DNA of 16,741 nt from Bacilli bacterium. GTDB taxonomy: Bacteria > Bacillota_I > Bacilli_A > RFN20 > CAG-288. The notes under the pieces were generated by a model. It made no database searches and was not told the origin of the DNA. It saw only the letters and a program-made list of their open reading frames with translations. The position numbers were made by a program, and so were the translations under genes. The first letter of the stretch is position 1. Each line of letters starts with the position of its first letter. The DNA lies in contig JAQWCB010000004.1 of NCBI GenBank assembly GCA_028707375.1, positions 1-16,741 on the forward strand, given 5' to 3'. Positions 15,270 through 16,741 of the stretch are shown here, one piece after another.

Positions 15270-16741
15270 ATGTCTATATTCAATAAAAAGAAGAAAAAAG
15301 AAAACACGATTACAGACATTGAAAAAGAGATTTTAACCAAAACGATAGATTTGGAAAAAGATGATCAATCTTCTCATTTGAAGTCAGATAATTCATTGGA
15401 GGCTTGGAGCAGTTCCGGCAAGGAAGACATTGGTGATTTAAAAAGATTCGTTCGGCAAAAAGTACCTTTAAGTTCGGATGAGACAATCGAATTTAAAGTT
15501 ATTAAAAAGAAATTAGAAATCGACAATAAAAAACATCATCGAAAAAAGATTGATAAAAAATATGCCAAAGCCTTAGAATTAGCAAATGTCGAAAGATTTT
15601 TTCCTGAAGTTGAGCAAGGCTTAAATACTGATCAAGTCGAAAAGCGAATCAAACAGGGATATGTAAATAAAACGCGCGATACGTATACAAAGAGCGTGGG
15701 AAAAATAGTTGCTGACAATATTTTCACTTTCTTTAATATATTAATGTTTTGTATTGCGGTCATACTCATTATATATAAATCGTATACCGATTTATTCTTT
15801 TTAGTTATCGTTGTAGTTAATCTAGTTATTGGAATAGTTCAGGAAATTCGCGCTAAAAAGGTCATTGATAAACTGAAATTAGTTACTTCACCTAGTACTA
15901 TTGTTATTAGAAATGGTCAAAAGATAAATATAAGTAGCCAAGATGTGGTGTTAGATGATATATATCAGTTGAAAAATGGTGATCAAATACCGACAGATGC
16001 AGTGGTTTTATCTGGGATGGCTGAAGTAAATGAATCGTTATTAACTGGGGAATCAAAACCAATTAAAAAGGTGAAAAATGCCAAAATATTGGCGGGTTCA
16101 TATGTTGTATCTGGCATTGTGACAGTTCAAGCTACTTCTGTTGGCGAGAATACTTTTGCTGGTAATTTGCAGGCACAAGCTAAAAAATATCGTAAATCCG
16201 ATTCGCAACTGGCAAATTCTATCAATAAAATAATTAAAGTGGTCTCGGTTTTTATCGTTCCGATTGCGATTGCCATGGGATATTCTAACTATACCAGTGC
16301 TTTGACTATGGTTGGAACTCAGCAGGAAGCTATTACGCTCGCCGTTCAAAAAACAGCTGGTTCAATAGTGGGAATGATTCCATCGGGACTTATTTTGCTC
16401 ACTTCGGTGGCTTTATTTACTAGCGTCATTAGACTAGCACGGCGCAAGACATATGTTCAGGACTTGTATTCAATCGAGAGACTAGCGAGGGTCAATTGTT
16501 TGTGTTTAGATAAAACGGGGACTTTGACCGATGGGACGATGAAAGTTGAGCGGACGATAAAGATTAAGCCTCGCACTAAAGTAGAGGAGATATTGCCCAA
16601 TTTTTTGGGAGCTTTTCAATCAGCTAATCAGACTTCGTTGGCTCTGCAAAATGAATTTTCCATCAAGCATGATTATTTGGTAAAACGTATTTTACCTTTT
16701 TCATCAACGCGCAAAATATCAGCGGTGCAATTTGAGAATAA
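15270..16741 (+). CDS. P-type cation-transporting ATPase (3' end beyond window)
   Basis: The N-terminal 490 codons of a P-type ATPase, open to the window edge. The phosphorylated aspartate is D414 in CLDKTGTLTDG (16509-16523). The actuator TGES dephosphorylation loop is at 259-262. Paired hydrophobic segments at about 151-190 (M1/M2), 320-340 (M3) and 358-385 (M4) are seen. M4 carries PSGL (P371), where Ca-type pumps have PEGL. The order M4-LARRKTYVQDLYSIERLARV-DKTGT resembles the poorly characterised Bacillota/Actinobacteria CtpE-like group; the ion is not deducible. Residues 1 to ~115 are an unusual hydrophilic, Lys-rich tail (five consecutive Lys at 7-11), with no CxxC metal-binding motif. 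The ribosome binding site AAAGGA lies at 15255-15260. It starts 21 nt after rsmI, so it may be co-transcribed. Confidence 0.88.
   Translation, partial: MSIFNKKKKKENTITDIEKEILTKTIDLEKDDQSSHLKSDNSLEAWSSSGKEDIGDLKRFVRQKVPLSSDETIEFKVIKKKLEIDNKKHHRKKIDKKYAKALELANVERFFPEVEQGLNTDQVEKRIKQGYVNKTRDTYTKSVGKIVADNIFTFFNILMFCIAVILIIYKSYTDLFFLVIVVVNLVIGIVQEIRAKKVIDKLKLVTSPSTIVIRNGQKINISSQDVVLDDIYQLKNGDQIPTDAVVLSGMAEVNESLLTGESKPIKKVKNAKILAGSYVVSGIVTVQATSVGENTFAGNLQAQAKKYRKSDSQLANSINKIIKVVSVFIVPIAIAMGYSNYTSALTMVGTQQEAITLAVQKTAGSIVGMIPSGLILLTSVALFTSVIRLARRKTYVQDLYSIERLARVNCLCLDKTGTLTDGTMKVERTIKIKPRTKVEEILPNFLGAFQSANQTSLALQNEFSIKHDYLVKRILPFSSTRKISAVQFEN

Overview
The window is a compact, gene-dense stretch of a low-GC bacterial chromosome. 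Every confident gene is on the + strand, and gaps are short or absent (many ATGA-type overlaps). The gene content and order (dnaX-ybaB-recR-tmk-holB-ricT-rsmI) match the origin-proximal replication cluster of Bacillota. The AT-rich composition and stripped-down cluster suggest the Bacilli/Erysipelotrichia side, possibly an uncultured lineage; this placement is inference. TGA ends several genes (tldD, prfA, recR, holB, rsmI) and Trp is TGG, so the genetic code is the ordinary bacterial one and not the Mycoplasma code.

Layout. (1) 1-2570: the tldD 3' part and complete pmbA (tldE), an overlapping pair encoding the two-subunit TldD/TldE metalloprotease. A branched stem-loop with a T-run follows. 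(2) 2774-7099: a promoter-like sequence, a DegV/FakB-type fatty-acid-binding protein, then a very large YfhO-family polytopic membrane protein. (3) 7172-9057: prfA and prmC, overlapping; PrmC methylates the GGQ glutamine of RF1. A compact terminator follows at 9087-9111. (4) 9138-15248: a perfect TATAAT -10 box starts the replication/repair run: dnaX (clamp-loader ATPase), ybaB (nucleoid-associated), recR (recombination mediator), tmk (dTMP kinase), holB (clamp-loader delta'), ricT (Fe-S protein of the RNase Y-specificity complex) and rsmI (16S rRNA 2'-O-methyltransferase). (5) 15270-end: the start of a P-type cation ATPase with an unusually long lysine-rich N-terminal tail, cut by the window edge.

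How the genes work together: region 4 couples dTTP supply, clamp loading and RecR-dependent gap repair with mRNA maturation and ribosome modification, and region 3 provides translation termination. Compared with Bacillus subtilis from memory, the tmk-rsmI part lacks yaaQ, yaaR, yabA, yabB and yazA. I found no mobile element, CRISPR array, tRNA or rRNA, and no clear novel multi-gene system. The most interesting signal is a possible programmed frameshift in dnaX: an SD-like GAGGG, two A6 runs in identical codon context, a -1 frame TGA and a small hairpin. It would produce a 370-residue gamma-like protein.
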